64,000 nt of DNA, taken from assembly GCA_023439545.1 (NCBI GenBank), contig JAEXNT010000026.1, forward strand, positions 1 through 64,000, read 5' to 3'. The notes beneath the pieces are model-generated. The model ran no database searches. It was not told the DNA's origin and saw nothing but the letters and a program-made list of their open reading frames with translations. This DNA comes from Bacillota bacterium. GTDB taxonomy: Bacteria; Bacillota; Clostridia; Acetivibrionales; DTU013. Position numbers and translations under genes: made by a program. This document shows positions 43,584-52,555 of the stretch, piece by piece. Within the stretch, counting starts at the first letter, position 1. Every line of letters starts with the position of its first letter.

Positions 43584-46500
43584 TTAGTTCATACCGTAAA
43601 CATCCGAAAACTCCAGATTGATTCTTTCAACGTTGCTCTTTTGGAACATCTCGCCGCCGCCGCAGTTTTCCGTATCGTTCGGCACGGTCGATACGGGCAG
43701 TGTTATAATAAATTCCGAGCCCGAGCCGTATTTGCTGTTTACGGATATACTGCCATTATGCAGCTCAACAAGCGATTTTACAAGCGACAGACCGATGCCG
43801 CTCCCTTCGTGGATCCTGGTCAGCGATTTGTCAACCTGACTGAACCTGTCGAAAATAATGTCCAGCTTTCCGTCCGGTATGCCGGCGCCTGTATCCTTTA
43901 CGCATATCTTTATCCGGTCAAGCCCGTCATATATGTTTACATTTATGCTGCCACCCTTGTCAGTGAATTTGACCGCGTTTGAAAGCAGGTTCAGCATGAT
44001 CCTTTCTATGCAGTCCGGGGAGCATGCGATGATTTTCTCCTCAACGTCGGTGTCGAATATCAGATCTATCGCTTTGGCTTTTGCATAGTCCGAAACCGAT
44101 AAAGTAATATTCTCGACGATGCTGACAATATTTTGGTTCTGCATTTTGACTTCGTAAAATCCCGAATCCATTTTGGTGATGTCTATCATGTTATTGATCA
44201 GTCTGAGCTGTCGGTAGCAATTCTGCCTGATTATTCCGATATGTTTTTTCAGATCGACTCCGGCGGGCTTGCTGCCGCTGTTCCTGATCTTTGATTCCAG
44301 GAGCTGCAATGTGCTCATGATAACATTTAGCGGCGTTCTGATCTCATGGGATATGTTACTGAAGAAGTCATTCTTGAGGTTGTCGAATGTCATTGCCTCC
44401 TCAAGGAGCCGCCTGCTCTTTTCATTGTCTGCTTGAAGCCTTTCAGACAGCTTTCTGTAGGTTATGTCCCTGAAAATGACAAGCTGGGAAGAAAGGTTTC
44501 CGAATTCAACAGGCGTATACATGACCTCTACGTTTATTTCAGCTCCGTCGGACCGTTTTATCACACCTTCTCCCGGCACTATCGCCCCGGTTTCACCATT
44601 CCAGGGCTGATGCAGACTGTCTGCCTTCATCAGGCCATCCATGTCAATATACTTTCCGATAGGCTTGCCTGTCAGCTTTTCGACATTGCCGGCTTGAAAC
44701 AGGTTCACACCTGCGGTATTCGAAAATTGAATTTTCCCGTCCCTTACTATCAATATTGCATAGGGTGACAGCTCTACGAGCATCTCATACCGCTCCATGC
44801 TTTTCACTAAATCCTCTTCTACAGTTTTCCGCGCCGTTATATCAACAAGTGAGATCACGACTCCCTGAATGACATTTTCATTGGTCCTGTATGGAGCGAT
44901 TTTCAGCAGATACCATTTGCCGCTGTCGCTATGCACTTCCTTTTCAGCAGGGATCAGGCTGCTGAGGACTTCGGAGGCATCCTTGACAAGGTCCTCGCTG
45001 ATCAGGTGGTGGGATATATGGCTGAACGGCCTTCCCGTATCGGATACTATGAGGTTGAGCTCGCGTGTCACCGCCGGAGTGAATTTACGGACACACAGGT
45101 TTGAATCGAGGAAGATGGTACCGATCGTAGTACTGTTTAAAAAATTGGTCATATCGTTGTTCAGATCGGCCAGCTCCTGTATTTTATACTGGTATTGGGT
45201 ATTGACTATAATCAGCTCTTCATTTACAGACTGAAGCTCCTCGTTTGTGCTGTGAAGTTCCTCATTGGACACGAGCAGTTCTTCGCTGGCCGACTGAAGC
45301 TCCTCGCTTGAAGTCTCGACCTCCCCTATCGAGGTCTGCAGACTTTCCTTCGTATACTGGAGCTCCTGCTCAAGATCTGTTATCCTTTCCTGCAGCTTGC
45401 TTACCGTATCGTAATTCTCGACATAATTACTCTGAAGGGGGGCGCCGGTGGCTTCTTCGAACTGTATAAGCGCCAAAGCTCCGCTTTTTTGTGTGCGCAG
45501 GGGCTTTACAACAAGGTTTATGCATTTTACCTCTTCACCAAGCTTAATTTTGATGTTTGCATAGGTTACTGTCTTTTTTTCCTTCCTTACTTTACTGAGA
45601 GCGGTCGCCAGCGCTGTTGACAATTCCTTCGGCACCATTTTTCGTATGTCGTAATGTACTCTGCCCCTCGGTACTTTCAGGAAATTATCCGCATCTCCTA
45701 TGACTTGTATCAGATCTCCGTTTTCATCCGTAATGGCGCTTGGCGGCAGGCATTCCTCTATCAATCTTGCGTATATGTCGTCCATCTCCTGATTGTTACC
45801 TGCTTTCCCCCTGAAGCGGTCCACTGAGCTGCCGGAAGGCAGGGTGATATCAGCTCCCATAGCCAGGATGGCCATATCCTCTATGAGGGGCCGCTTTTTT
45901 GTATCTTTGGCCTTAAAGATCTTCCACTTGGGATCTATCGAGAGAAAATAGCTGCCTAATTCACCTGTAGTTTCACTTGTGCCGAGGAATAGATAACCGT
46001 TTTTCTCGAGAGCGAACTGGAATGCCGAAAGTATCCTTGTCTGAAGCTTTTGCTGAAAGTATATCAAAAGGTTCCGGCAGCTTATCAGGTCTATTTTGTA
46101 AAAAGGAGCATTGTTTATTATATTGTGAAAGGAGAAAATGACCATTTCCCGTATCGATTTGGATACCTGATAAACGTCCTTCTTTTTTATGAAATAGCGG
46201 TTCAGCCGTTCAAGGGATATGTCCTGTGAAATGCTGTCCGGATATATTCCGGCGCTGGCGAATTCAACTGCGTGATTGTCCAGATCGGTCGCAAATATTT
46301 TTACCTGTATGTTTTTCCTGGCGGCATCCATGTATTCCCTGAACAGTATTGCCAGCGAATAGGCCTCCTCGCCGGTCGAACATCCTGCCACCCATACTCT
46401 GATCGCCGTATTTTCCGGCTTGTTAGCAATGATTTCGGGAATTACCCTGCTTTTGACGGCCTCAAAGGCGTCCTTATCCCTGAAAAAGCGCGTAACACCT

Positions 46501-47309
46501 ATAAGCAGGCTGTTATACAGCTTTTCAACCTCATCCGGGCTTCCTCTTAAAAATTCCAGGTAATCGGTGATATCGGTCATGTTACTGATACGCATACGCC
46601 TGTCGAGGCATCTGAGTATGGTACTCTCCTTGTACAGGCTGAAATCGGTGGAATACTGTTTTTTAAGTATGCCGAATATCGCCGTCAAGGGGTTTGTGCT
46701 TTGGTCCGCAAGGCATGTCTCGGCAAGCCTGTCCAACGCAACGGGAGAATTGCCAGAATACTGCAGCAATACTTCCGGCATTGACCCGGGAGGCAGTATG
46801 TAATCGCAGAGCTTCATTGAAACTACACTTCTCGGCATACCGTTGAACTTGGCTGTCTCATTCTGTGCGAGAACAATGCCGCCGGCCTCCTTTACGGCCC
46901 TGCACCCGCGTGTGCCGTCGCTTCCCGTGCCGGACAATATTATGCCTATGGATCTTTCCTGTTTTGATGCCGCCAGTGATTCAAGAAATATATCGATCGC
47001 CAGGTTCACTCTCGGCGGAGGTTCCTGGTCTATCAGTTCGAAATGGTCTTTTGTGATTATCACGTTATATTTCGGTGGATTGAGGTATATGCAGCCAGGC
47101 TCCGCATTAAGCCCATTCTTTATCTGGTGTACAGGCATTTCAGTATGACGGGCCAGCAGCTCGGGCATATAGCTTTTGTAGTCAGGCGACAGGTGTTGTA
47201 TGACTACGAATGCCATATTCCCCGCAGGCTTCATGTTGGAGAAAAACTGCTGTACAGCCTCCAGACCTCCTGCGGAAGCGCCGATCCCGACGATGTAAAA
47301 ATCGTCCAT
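43584..47309 (-). CDS. CheB-CheR-PAS-histidine kinase fusion protein
   Basis: Protein of 1,241 residues without membrane segments. Domains in order: CheB methylesterase (about 1-190; Ser in GIGASAGG, His in VIQHLSP, Asp in SGTGSDGTRG) without a receiver domain; CheR methyltransferase (about 205-480; RVWVAGCSTGEEAYSLA and DLISCRNLLIYF); a coiled coil with repeated EELxSxxEEL heptads (about 650-720); two PAS domains; a HisKA domain (SHEIRTPLNVIMSTLQLLESK) and an HATPase domain (NLLSNAVKFTD, DTGAGIP, GSGIGLSLVKSLVE). Such fusions are soluble sensors combining adaptation enzymes with phosphorelay. No chemoreceptor or response regulator gene is adjacent. ATG 47309 has AAGGAG upstream. Confidence 0.93.
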   Translation of the reverse strand: MDDFYIVGIGASAGGLEAVQQFFSNMKPAGNMAFVVIQHLSPDYKSYMPELLARHTEMPVHQIKNGLNAEPGCIYLNPPKYNVIITKDHFELIDQEPPPRVNLAIDIFLESLAASKQERSIGIILSGTGSDGTRGCRAVKEAGGIVLAQNETAKFNGMPRSVVSMKLCDYILPPGSMPEVLLQYSGNSPVALDRLAETCLADQSTNPLTAIFGILKKQYSTDFSLYKESTILRCLDRRMRISNMTDITDYLEFLRGSPDEVEKLYNSLLIGVTRFFRDKDAFEAVKSRVIPEIIANKPENTAIRVWVAGCSTGEEAYSLAILFREYMDAARKNIQVKIFATDLDNHAVEFASAGIYPDSISQDISLERLNRYFIKKKDVYQVSKSIREMVIFSFHNIINNAPFYKIDLISCRNLLIYFQQKLQTRILSAFQFALEKNGYLFLGTSETTGELGSYFLSIDPKWKIFKAKDTKKRPLIEDMAILAMGADITLPSGSSVDRFRGKAGNNQEMDDIYARLIEECLPPSAITDENGDLIQVIGDADNFLKVPRGRVHYDIRKMVPKELSTALATALSKVRKEKKTVTYANIKIKLGEEVKCINLVVKPLRTQKSGALALIQFEEATGAPLQSNYVENYDTVSKLQERITDLEQELQYTKESLQTSIGEVETSSEELQSASEELLVSNEELHSTNEELQSVNEELIIVNTQYQYKIQELADLNNDMTNFLNSTTIGTIFLDSNLCVRKFTPAVTRELNLIVSDTGRPFSHISHHLISEDLVKDASEVLSSLIPAEKEVHSDSGKWYLLKIAPYRTNENVIQGVVISLVDITARKTVEEDLVKSMERYEMLVELSPYAILIVRDGKIQFSNTAGVNLFQAGNVEKLTGKPIGKYIDMDGLMKADSLHQPWNGETGAIVPGEGVIKRSDGAEINVEVMYTPVEFGNLSSQLVIFRDITYRKLSERLQADNEKSRRLLEEAMTFDNLKNDFFSNISHEIRTPLNVIMSTLQLLESKIRNSGSKPAGVDLKKHIGIIRQNCYRQLRLINNMIDITKMDSGFYEVKMQNQNIVSIVENITLSVSDYAKAKAIDLIFDTDVEEKIIACSPDCIERIMLNLLSNAVKFTDKGGSINVNIYDGLDRIKICVKDTGAGIPDGKLDIIFDRFSQVDKSLTRIHEGSGIGLSLVKSLVELHNGSISVNSKYGSGSEFIITLPVSTVPNDTENCGGGEMFQKSNVERINLEFSDVYGMN

Positions 47310-47382
47310 CTGCGAACACTCCTTTGTACACATTAGCTTTTAAATAAGATAAAAATGGAACGTGTTTATATATCTTGTATTC

Positions 47383-47410
47383 TTTATAACAAACATACAT
47401 ATTATAACAA
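47383..47410 (-). promoter_or_regulatory. Possible promoter of the CheB/CheR fusion gene
   Basis: Read on the minus strand: TTGTTA, a 16-base spacer, then TATAAA. The two parts lie in two direct copies of TTATAACAAA on the + strand (47384-47393 and 47402-47411). Confidence 0.35.
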
Positions 47411-47483
47411 AAAATTGCTTATTTTCATATATAAATAATGTATTATGCTGTCTGATATTAACGAACAGAGCGAACAGCTGGGG

Positions 47484-47516
47484 CATTTCGCAGGCATTTC
47501 GCAGGCATTTCGCAGG
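47484..47516 (+). repeat. Three tandem copies of an 11-bp repeat
   Basis: CATTTCGCAGG occurs three times without gaps at 47484, 47495 and 47506. A partial copy, TTCGCAGG, follows about 12 bases later. The 11-bp unit is one helical turn, so a protein could bind one face, or it may be simple slippage. Confidence 0.9.
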
Positions 47517-47635
47517 TTGATTTTGTAGGTTTCGCAGGTTTGATTTACTGTTGCAATCAATTCCAATACATGTTACAATTTATCCGGATAATTTCAAACA
47601 TAAAAAGGCAATGATAATCGAACGGAGGTGAAAAG

Positions 47636-47755
47636 GTGAAAACATCGGCAAAGTACGACAATATTCTGGGGAGACTGGACTGCTATGTTGCAAGCATCGC
47701 ACATTTCGAAGCTGTCATAGGGGGTAGTCTGTCCAAAAATGAATATTGCCGATAG
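47636..47755 (+). CDS. Leader peptide upstream of the ABC-F gene
   Basis: Frame of 39 codons starting at GTG 47636 with an excellent Shine-Dalgarno, GGAGGTG, at 47624-47630. The peptide begins VKTSAKYDNILGRLDCYVAS and ends SLSKNEYCR. It has no membrane segment. Its stop is 42 bases before the first of two terminators preceding the ABC-F gene. Antibiotic-responsive ABC-F genes in Firmicutes are commonly controlled by such upstream frames through ribosome stalling; that role here is inferred. Confidence 0.65.
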   Translation: MKTSAKYDNILGRLDCYVASIAHFEAVIGGSLSKNEYCR

Positions 47756-47797
47756 TGAGCTGGTGGATCATCTTTTTACTGAAAATATATTTGAAAT

Positions 47798-47831
47798 AAA
47801 CCTGGGTGATTCTGATGGCCCGGGTTTTTTT
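47798..47831 (+). terminator. Leader terminator 1 of the ABC-F gene
   Basis: AACCTGGG (47799-47806) pairs with CCCGGGTT (47819-47826), including one G-T pair, followed by seven T residues in total. Its 3' arm GCCCGGGTT (47818-47826) is also perfectly complementary to AACCCGGGC at 47857-47865. Confidence 0.85.
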
Positions 47832-47856
47832 ATTGTATGGATATTTCTGCACGTTG

Positions 47857-47897
47857 AACCCGGGCTCACGGATCGATCCGCCAGGCTCGGTTTTTTT
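47857..47897 (+). terminator. Leader terminator 2 of the ABC-F gene
   Basis: AACCCGGGCT (47857-47866) pairs imperfectly with AGGCTCGGTT (47883-47892). The perfect palindrome CGGATCGATCCG (47869-47880) forms the apex, and seven T residues follow. The 5' arm can instead pair with terminator 1, giving an alternative fold that disrupts both. Confidence 0.78.
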
Positions 47898-47965
47898 GTC
47901 AATGCGCGTCCCTTAAGGGGACACGTGGATGGTTATTGGTTTACCCGGGTTTGAAAGGAGATATC

Positions 47966-50035
47966 ATGATAGATATAGCAATACAGGATCTTAATAAATA
48001 TTATGGCAGCAACCATGTGCTTAAGGGCATTTCATTCGAGATATTCAAGGGTGAGAAGGTAGGCCTCATAGGTAAAAACGGCTCCGGTAAAACTACACTT
48101 TTCAAGGTCGTTTCCGGACTGGAGGGATATGAAAGCGGCAGCGTTATCAGGGCACAGGGAAAGAAAATTGAAGTCCTGGAACAAATACCGGTCTACGATG
48201 AAGGATATACGGTGGGGCAGGTATTGAACAGCGCTTTCGGGGAACTGTCCGAAAAATCGGAAGAAATGCGGTCGCTGGAGGAACAGATACAAAGCTGCAA
48301 TACCGGGTCTCAAACAAACGAGGCCGGTGATAGAGATCTGAACAGACTGCTTTCACGTTACGGCAGGCTGCAGACCGAATATGAAGCTCTTGGGGGATAT
48401 GAAACGGAAAGTAGGATCGACAAGGTCTGTAACGGAATGAAAATAAGCGCGGCCATGCGAAGCCAGCTATTTGATGAATTGAGCGGCGGAGAAAAGACCC
48501 GCGTGAACCTTGCAAGGATACTACTGCGGAATGCGGATATACTGCTGCTCGACGAGCCGACGAACCATCTTGACCTCGGCTCGCTCCGTTGGGTCGAGGA
48601 ATACCTGAAGGCTTATGCAGGGACTGTCGTGGTGATATCTCATGACAGGTGCTTCCTGGATAATGTCGTGACGCGGATAATTGAAATAGTGGACGGCATG
48701 CCGGAATTCTATGAAGGCAGCTACAGCTACTATGCAGAGGAAAAGATGAGGCGGTTCGAACTCAGGAGCGAGATGTATGAGCAGCAGCAGCGCAAAATAG
48801 GACAGCTCGAGGCGGCAGCCAAAAGGATGCATGAGTGGGCAAAAAACGCCGACAATCCGGCTATGCACAAAAGGGCATTTTCAATAGAGAAAAGGATCGA
48901 AAGGATGGACCGCGTCGAAAAACCGAGTGAAACGCGGAAGATAGCTGCCGAATTCAAAGAGAGCGGATTTTCCGGGGAAGAGACGGCTGTCTTAAGCGAT
49001 ATTGCCAAAGCATACGGTTCGAAGCAGCTGTTTCATTCGGTAAACCTTAGGATTCTCAGAAATGACAGAATAGCGCTTATTGGAGACAATGGCTGCGGTA
49101 AATCCACGCTTGTCAAACTGCTGACAGGAGACGAAGCCCCGGATTACGGCGGCGTCCGCATCGGCGGCAGCGTAAGAATGGCTTATGTGCCTCAGCTTAT
49201 CGAGTTTGACGACCCTGAAGCCAGCGTTATTGAAACTATACGCTACGCGCTTGAAACGAATGAGGAGAAAGCGCGGTCGGTACTGGCGGCATTCCACTTC
49301 AGGGGGAAGGATATACTGAAGAAGGTAGGATCGCTTTCGGGCGGAGAGAAAAGCAGGCTCAAGGTCTGTATCCTCATGCAGGGCGACGTGAATTTTCTCG
49401 TATTGGACGAACCAACGAACCATCTCGATATTCCGTCGAGAGAATGGATAGAGGAGGCGGTTTCGCAGTTCGGCGGAACTATACTGTTCATTTCGCATGA
49501 CAGGTACTTTATAAACAAGTTCGGGGACAGGATATGGGAGATGGAAAACGGCCGGATCACCGATTACCGGGGAACTTACGAGGAGTATTGCAGGTGGAGG
49601 AACGCTAACAGCATTGCAGATACGCCTGAGGAAGCAGGCAAAAGCGCCAAAGCAGGCAAAAGCGCCGAAGCGGGCAATAGTGCCGAAACGGGCGGTAAGA
49701 AGGGGGAAGCAAGAGCTAATAAGGCAGAAGCAGGAGTCAATAAGACGGAATCGGCTGCAAACGGGAAACTGACGCAGGCAGGAGAAATCCCTGTGAATTC
49801 AGAGCGAGGCAGGCAGAACATCCGAAACATGGAACAAAAAGCCGAAACGTACAGGCAAAAGAAAATAGCGCATTATGAAAACCTCATAGAGGAGGCTGAA
49901 TCAAGACTCAGGGCCATTACCTCGGAAATGGAGCAGTTTGCGAGCAATTACGGCAGATTGAACGACCTGTATGTTGAAAAATCGGAGCTCGAAAAGGACA
50001 TTGATCGACTGTATGGAGAATTGTGCAGTTTGTGA
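47966..50035 (+). CDS. ABC-F family ATPase (ribosome-acting, possible antibiotic resistance)
   Basis: Cytoplasmic protein of 689 residues with two ABC domains and no membrane part. Domain 1 has GLIGKNGSGKTTLFK and LSGGEKTRVNLARILL with LLLDEPTNHLD; domain 2 has ALIGDNGCGKSTLVKLL, LSGGEKSRLKVCILM and LVLDEPTNHLD. The linker between them (about residues 240-320, with AAKRMHEWAKNADNPAMHKRAFSIEKRIERMD) is the P-site tRNA interaction motif. A C-terminal extension has Ala/Gly/Lys repeats (AGKSA, AGNSA) and a coiled coil. ABC-F proteins bind the ribosomal E site and displace drugs or rescue stalling. ATG 47966 has AAAGGAG; the attenuator-like leader argues for drug induction. Confidence 0.93.
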   Translation: MIDIAIQDLNKYYGSNHVLKGISFEIFKGEKVGLIGKNGSGKTTLFKVVSGLEGYESGSVIRAQGKKIEVLEQIPVYDEGYTVGQVLNSAFGELSEKSEEMRSLEEQIQSCNTGSQTNEAGDRDLNRLLSRYGRLQTEYEALGGYETESRIDKVCNGMKISAAMRSQLFDELSGGEKTRVNLARILLRNADILLLDEPTNHLDLGSLRWVEEYLKAYAGTVVVISHDRCFLDNVVTRIIEIVDGMPEFYEGSYSYYAEEKMRRFELRSEMYEQQQRKIGQLEAAAKRMHEWAKNADNPAMHKRAFSIEKRIERMDRVEKPSETRKIAAEFKESGFSGEETAVLSDIAKAYGSKQLFHSVNLRILRNDRIALIGDNGCGKSTLVKLLTGDEAPDYGGVRIGGSVRMAYVPQLIEFDDPEASVIETIRYALETNEEKARSVLAAFHFRGKDILKKVGSLSGGEKSRLKVCILMQGDVNFLVLDEPTNHLDIPSREWIEEAVSQFGGTILFISHDRYFINKFGDRIWEMENGRITDYRGTYEEYCRWRNANSIADTPEEAGKSAKAGKSAEAGNSAETGGKKGEARANKAEAGVNKTESAANGKLTQAGEIPVNSERGRQNIRNMEQKAETYRQKKIAHYENLIEEAESRLRAITSEMEQFASNYGRLNDLYVEKSELEKDIDRLYGELCSL

Positions 50036-50078
50036 TACCTATAAGTAAATATAAATGTTTCCGTCGTGTGGTTTAATG

Positions 50079-50087
50079 TGGTATAAT
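50079..50087 (+). promoter_or_regulatory. Extended -10 promoter of the FMN-binding lipoprotein gene
   Basis: TGGTATAAT fits the extended -10 form TGnTATAAT. There is no good -35, as expected for this class. Confidence 0.5.
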
Positions 50088-50122
50088 TTTAGCGATTTGA
50101 ATGATCGTGAGGTGTCAAAATA

Positions 50123-50731
50123 ATGAAGTGGATTAAAAAGATCATTTTGATACTATTATTGCTCCCTATTACATTAACGACGGGATGCGCCGGGGGAAGG
50201 ACCACTGACGGCAGCGCTTCGGGGCAGGGGACGGCGGGGGCTGAAACATCCGAGGCGTCCGGTACGGTTTCGGCAGCAGGAACCCTGCCGGAGGATGGGA
50301 CCGCACAGGGGCAGGCAGCAGAAGCCCTGCCGGAGCCGGTGGAAAAGGCCGGTATCGGGACAGCTGCAACAACAGATGCCGTAATGTACAGCGACGGTAC
50401 TTACAAGGCGCAGACCGAGCCCGATTATGAAGGTTATTTCACGAAAGCGGAAGTGATAGTGAAGGATGGAAAAATAACCTCGGTCGATTGGAGCATTTAC
50501 GATGCCAACAGGAATGACAAGCCCTTTGACGATAAATATGAAGAAGTTTTTGCAGGCAACGATTATTACATCGAACAGAGCAGGAGCGACTGGAAAGGCT
50601 CAAGGACTTACGGACCCATGCTTATTGAGACCCAGGACCCCGACGAGGTCGACGCCGTTAGCGGCGCAACCTGGACTAATAAAAAGTTCAGGGAGATAGT
50701 GAAAAAGGCGTTGGAAGAGGCTGAAAAATAA
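50123..50731 (+). CDS. FMN-binding domain lipoprotein
   Basis: Lipoprotein of 202 residues with lipobox LTTGCAGG (Cys22), then a Ser/Ala/Gly-rich spacer and an FMN-binding domain (about residues 90-195: YSDGTYKAQTEPDYEGYFTKAEVIVKDGKITSVDW). DAVSGATWT near residue 178 matches the motif to which ApbE attaches FMN through a threonine. Such lipoproteins carry electrons at the outer face of the membrane, as in flavin-based extracellular electron transfer. No apbE or NADH dehydrogenase gene is in the window. Followed by a strong terminator. Confidence 0.88.
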   Translation: MKWIKKIILILLLLPITLTTGCAGGRTTDGSASGQGTAGAETSEASGTVSAAGTLPEDGTAQGQAAEALPEPVEKAGIGTAATTDAVMYSDGTYKAQTEPDYEGYFTKAEVIVKDGKITSVDWSIYDANRNDKPFDDKYEEVFAGNDYYIEQSRSDWKGSRTYGPMLIETQDPDEVDAVSGATWTNKKFREIVKKALEEAEK

Positions 50732-50735
50732 GGTG

Positions 50736-50780
50736 CGGAAAAAGAAGGCTCGCCTGATACGGAGCCTTCTTTTTCCGAAA
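50736..50780. terminator. Bidirectional terminator between convergent genes
   Basis: A perfect 16-bp stem, CGGAAAAAGAAGGCTC (50736-50751) with its complement (50762-50777). Both strands end in T-rich arms. Confidence 0.92.
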
Positions 50781-50815
50781 TTATGAATTATCAGTATATT
50801 CTTTACACAGTATTA

Positions 50816-52555
50816 TCAGTGCATTTGGGATTGACTGTTATATAATTGTGCATAGGTACCATTCAACCCTATCAATTCTTCATGAGTTCCCTGCTCACCG
50901 ATCCCTTGTTCTGTTAATACAAGAATCCTTTTGGCATTTCTGATCGTTGACATACGGTGAGCAATAACAAAAGTCGTACGATTCCTGGCAAGGCATTCCA
51001 AAGAATCCTTGATAACTCTTTCATTTTCATTATCCAAAGCACTTGTTGCTTCATCAAATATTAAAACAGGCGGATCTTTTAGAAAAACCCTTGCTATGCT
51101 TAATCTTTGTTTTTGCCCTCCGGATAATTTTACTCCTCGTTGTCCGATGTCCGTATTGTATCCTTCCGGTAATTTCATGATAAACTCATGTGCATTGGCC
51201 CTTTTTGCCGCTCTGACTATTTCCTCTTCATTTGCGTCGGGTTTTCCATAGCGGATATTTTCAAGGACTGTTCCGGCAAATAAGTAAACGTCTTGTTGCA
51301 CGACGCCGATGTTCTTCCTCAAGCAGTTGAGCCGGATATCCTTTATATTTACGCCATCAAGCAGGATTTCCCCCGCAGATGCCTCATAGAAGCGAGGGAT
51401 AAGTGAACATAAAGTTGTTTTTCCGACGCCTGATGCTCCTACGATTGCAATATAATCTCCGGCTTTTATGTCAAAGGATAGGTTCATTAGCACATAATCA
51501 TGATCATCACGATATCTGAATGCCACATTTTTGAACTCTATGTTCCCTTTTATGTTTTTTAAAACAATAGCATCTGATGAATCCTTGATATCCGGTTCTA
51601 TCCCGAGTATTTCGCTAAAGCGTTGAAAGCTGGCTACCCCCTCCTGAAACAGCGTGGTCATACGCGTTAACTTTTGCACGGGCTCAATCAAATTGCCGAT
51701 ATACAGTAAAAATGTGAGCAGATCCGCCAGATCCAGTGAAGTATGTACAATAGCGGCGCCACCGAAAACAATTACCGTTACGGTAATCAGGTTTATAATA
51801 ACCTCCACTCCACCATAAAAAACGGCCTCGTTCTTATAGGTGTTTTTTCTACTTTCAAGAAAACGGTTGTTATCATAATTGAATTTTTTCTTTTCAATTT
51901 CCTCATTTACGAATGATTTAACAACCCTTATCCCTGAAAGGCTGTCTTCGACCTGCGCATTGATATTGCTTATCCGCTCACGGTTTCTTTTTATAGTGGC
52001 ATTTATTTTTTTGTTTAAGAACAGTGAAAAAATTCCCAATACAAGCAAAAAGAAAGTAACTGCCAGTGTTAATTTAAAGTTGATACTTGTCAGGATAACA
52101 AATGCTCCAATTAATTTTACTATATAAATTATACAGTCTTCAGGCCCGTGGTGATACAACTCCGAAAGAGATAATAAATCGTTAGTTATCCTGGACATCA
52201 GCTGCCCTGTTTTTTGTTCATCATAGAACTTGAATGAAAGCTTTTGGAAATGCTCAAACAGTTCGCTGCGTAAATCATTTTCCATCATTGCTCCCATTGT
52301 ATGACCACGGTAATCGTAGTAGAAGCTGCAAACTGCCTGTAGTGCGGCCAGAACAAGCATCAAGGCGCCGATCCTGAATATTTCACCTTGCGCATCAGAT
52401 AGGTTGCCTTCTAATACGGTTTTTGTAATATATCTTACGAGCAGAGGAAAAACGTTTGTGATCGCCGCTGCTATAAATGCGCCAAGCATAACGGTAGAAA
52501 ACAAACCCAGGTAAGGCTTGTAATACGATAAAAACTTCTTTAGCCTGAAATTCAC
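50816..52555 (-). CDS. ABC exporter, fused permease-ATPase (MsbA/MdlB-like)
   Basis: Protein of 579 residues: six transmembrane helices (about 1-310), then a nucleotide-binding domain with Walker A VGASGVGKTTLCSLI, Q loop VVQQDVYLF, signature LSGGQKQRLSIAR, Walker B VLIFDEATSALD and H loop IAHRMS. It probably works as a homodimer exporting a lipid, drug or peptide; the substrate is unknown. GTG 52555 has GGAGGAG upstream. The gene is distinctly AT-rich: by hand, 13 of 60 bases (51841-51900) and 18 of 60 (51961-52020) are G or C, against 28 of 60 at 53041-53100. That suggests later acquisition. Confidence 0.92.
   Translation of the reverse strand: MNFRLKKFLSYYKPYLGLFSTVMLGAFIAAAITNVFPLLVRYITKTVLEGNLSDAQGEIFRIGALMLVLAALQAVCSFYYDYRGHTMGAMMENDLRSELFEHFQKLSFKFYDEQKTGQLMSRITNDLLSLSELYHHGPEDCIIYIVKLIGAFVILTSINFKLTLAVTFFLLVLGIFSLFLNKKINATIKRNRERISNINAQVEDSLSGIRVVKSFVNEEIEKKKFNYDNNRFLESRKNTYKNEAVFYGGVEVIINLITVTVIVFGGAAIVHTSLDLADLLTFLLYIGNLIEPVQKLTRMTTLFQEGVASFQRFSEILGIEPDIKDSSDAIVLKNIKGNIEFKNVAFRYRDDHDYVLMNLSFDIKAGDYIAIVGASGVGKTTLCSLIPRFYEASAGEILLDGVNIKDIRLNCLRKNIGVVQQDVYLFAGTVLENIRYGKPDANEEEIVRAAKRANAHEFIMKLPEGYNTDIGQRGVKLSGGQKQRLSIARVFLKDPPVLIFDEATSALDNENERVIKDSLECLARNRTTFVIAHRMSTIRNAKRILVLTEQGIGEQGTHEELIGLNGTYAQLYNSQSQMH

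Noticed and set aside
43542..44768. Several + strand frames opposite the CheB/CheR fusion
   Set aside because: They are antisense shadows of a fully recognisable protein.
47484..47516. CRISPR-like short repeat array
   Set aside because: The 11-bp units are directly joined, with no spacers and no cas genes.
47739..47954. Open frame of 71 codons before the ABC-F gene
   Set aside because: It reads through both terminator hairpins and has no ribosome site.
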